A stretch of DNA of 7,805 nt, from positions 1-7,805 of the forward strand of contig CAZLPW010000090.1 of NCBI GenBank assembly GCA_964561495.1, given 5' to 3'. A program made the translations under genes and the position numbers. Origin of the DNA: CAZLPW01 sp964561495. GTDB taxonomy: Bacteria; Fidelibacterota; Marinisomatia; Marinisomatales; UBA1611. Below, one piece after another: positions 6,650-7,805 of this stretch. Positions within the stretch are counted from its first letter, which is position 1. Every line of letters begins with the position of its first letter. A model generated the notes under the pieces. The model did no database searches. It was not told where the DNA came from and worked only from the letters and a program-made list of their open reading frames with translations.

Positions 6650-7805
6650 ATGCGCAAAGTTGTTTTTATAATTTTATTTTTATTTTCTTTTTTATATCCA
6701 GTTATTTCTAGCAATATTAAAGTATGTGCAATTAGGGTAGAGTTTATAAACGACAGTCTAGAGAGCACCACTGGAAATGGCCAATTTTTATTAGAGAACA
6801 AGGGAATTGATTGTGGGAATTATTTGATTGACCCTCCGCCCCATCAAAAGTCTTATTTCGAATCCCAACTAAAAGCTGTTAGTAATTATTATCGAGATAT
6901 TTCTAATCAAAAATTTGGTTTTGATTTATCTAATTCAAAGGTATTCCCAAATAATTATGAAGAAGCATATCAATTGGATCATACTATGGACCATTATAAT
7001 CCATATAACTCAGATATTGATCAAGAGGAAAGTTTAACTATATTGTTTAAGGATGCTCTAATAAAGGCATATAAAGTTGATTCAATTGATTACAGCTATT
7101 ACGATATGATCGTAGTTTTCCATGCTGGAATAGGTCAAGATTTTTCTTTGCCCTTTTTAGATCCGACACCTGAGGATATACCATCAACATATATTGATAA
7201 AGATATGGTTGAGACATATATAGGACCAGATGGGATAAAAATAGATGAGAATTATATCTATAAAGGTATAATCCTTCCTGAAACGCAAAATCATTTATTA
7301 TACGAAATTTCATTAGATATGTTTAACACATCTGAACCCTGTGAATATCAATATGGACTTACTGGTACTTTTGCTTTGATGGTTGGATTTTTTATTGGTC
7401 TACCTCCACTTTGGAATATTAATAATGGTGAGAGCGGAGTTGGAGTTTTTGGATTAATGGATCAAGGTTCAAATAATGGCAGAGGTCTAATTCCTGCTCG
7501 AGCAACAGCATGGACAAGAATTTTTTCAGGCTGGGAGGATTCAAAGGATATTACTTACAATTCACATATTGCTCTTTATGATAATAAACCTGATCAGATA
7601 GCTAGAGTTGACATTAGCCAATCCGAGTATTTTTTAATTGAAAATCGAAATAATTATGTTTACAAAAATGTAAGTATCGATTCAATGATATATAAATCAT
7701 ATGAGTCGTCTGGTTATAGTCGATTTCCTCCTTTTGTCGAAATTTTATTTGATAGTGTTGATATTGTAAAAGATAGTAATGGGGTAGTAGTAAGCGTTCC
7801 AAATT
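6650..7805 (+). CDS. Secreted M6-peptidase-like protein lacking the zinc site (3' end outside window)
   Basis: An uninterrupted frame runs from ATG 6650 to the window edge (385 codons, no stop). AAAGGA (6633-6638) lies 11 nt upstream. Residues 1-21 are a signal peptide. The body follows secreted M6 (immune inhibitor A-like) metalloproteases: YFESQLKAVSNYYRDISNQKFGF (69-91, given here only as a landmark of the conserved Tyr-Tyr-Arg-x-x-Ser motif), YDMIVVFHAGIGQD (151-164), a zinc-motif region at 239-255, SGVGVFGLMDQGSNNGRG (262-279, Met-turn-like Met270), ATAWTRIFSGW (285-295) and SEYFLIENR (325-333). At 243-253 the family's HExxHxxGxxD reads LMVGFFIGLPP: both His, the Glu and the Asp are replaced by Leu243, Phe247, Met244 and Pro253. 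It is therefore probably an inactive protease homologue, exported and perhaps cell-surface or binding in role. A C-terminal sorting domain, if any, is beyond the window. Confidence 0.85.
   Translation, partial: MRKVVFIILFLFSFLYPVISSNIKVCAIRVEFINDSLESTTGNGQFLLENKGIDCGNYLIDPPPHQKSYFESQLKAVSNYYRDISNQKFGFDLSNSKVFPNNYEEAYQLDHTMDHYNPYNSDIDQEESLTILFKDALIKAYKVDSIDYSYYDMIVVFHAGIGQDFSLPFLDPTPEDIPSTYIDKDMVETYIGPDGIKIDENYIYKGIILPETQNHLLYEISLDMFNTSEPCEYQYGLTGTFALMVGFFIGLPPLWNINNGESGVGVFGLMDQGSNNGRGLIPARATAWTRIFSGWEDSKDITYNSHIALYDNKPDQIARVDISQSEYFLIENRNNYVYKNVSIDSMIYKSYESSGYSRFPPFVEILFDSVDIVKDSNGVVVSVPN

Noticed and set aside
7047..7802. Minus-strand open frames at 7047-7313 and 7614-7802
   Set aside because: Both oppose the M6-like gene, which has a signal peptide and conserved motifs and is open across the whole region on the + strand.
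1..7805. tRNA, rRNA, CRISPR arrays, insertion sequences, attachment sites
   Set aside because: I found no cloverleaf, spaced direct repeats, transposase motifs or flanking duplications; composition and codon use look even throughout.

Overview
The window is AT-rich (about one third G+C by eye), densely packed and coded entirely on the + strand. It suggests a marine bacterium of the Fibrobacterota-Chlorobiota-Bacteroidota side of the tree, most plausibly Marinimicrobia (SAR406). Reasons: a Bacteroidota-like serine hydroxymethyltransferase, a PorV/PorQ-type outer membrane protein, an M6-peptidase-like secreted protein, weak Shine-Dalgarno sites and very short spacers. The phylum is an inference.

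Block 1 (1-5119) looks like one transcription unit: the tail of an unrecognised gene, glyA overlapping it, then three genes that together form a tetratricopeptide-repeat-protein-associated TRAP transporter (TPAT). These are a TatT-type lipoprotein, a DctP-type solute-binding protein and a fused DctQ-DctM permease. Junctions are a 1-nt overlap, a 17-nt gap, a 4-nt ATGA overlap and a 4-nt gap. The order T-P-QM is the one known from Treponema pallidum (Tp0956-Tp0957-Tp0958). The binding protein should capture a ligand in the periplasm with help from the lipid-anchored TatT, and QM should import it using an ion gradient. The binding protein has Phe where classical TRAP proteins have the carboxylate-binding Arg, so the cargo may not be an ordinary organic acid.

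The 153-nt spacer 5120-5272 is the only sizeable non-coding stretch. It holds three small inverted repeats, a weak promoter candidate and a possible 21-codon leader ORF whose stop overlaps the next start.

Block 2 (5273-7805) has a PorV/PorQ-family outer membrane barrel with an acidic insertion containing EF-hand/dockerin-like Asp loops. After a 30-nt gap comes a secreted M6-peptidase-like protein that is open to the window edge (385 codons seen). In that protein the zinc motif HExxHxxGxxD has become LMVGFFIGLPP, so all metal ligands and the catalytic Glu are gone while the surrounding family motifs remain. This apparent pseudoprotease, paired with a PorV-like partner, is the most unusual item in the window; the TPAT cassette is second.
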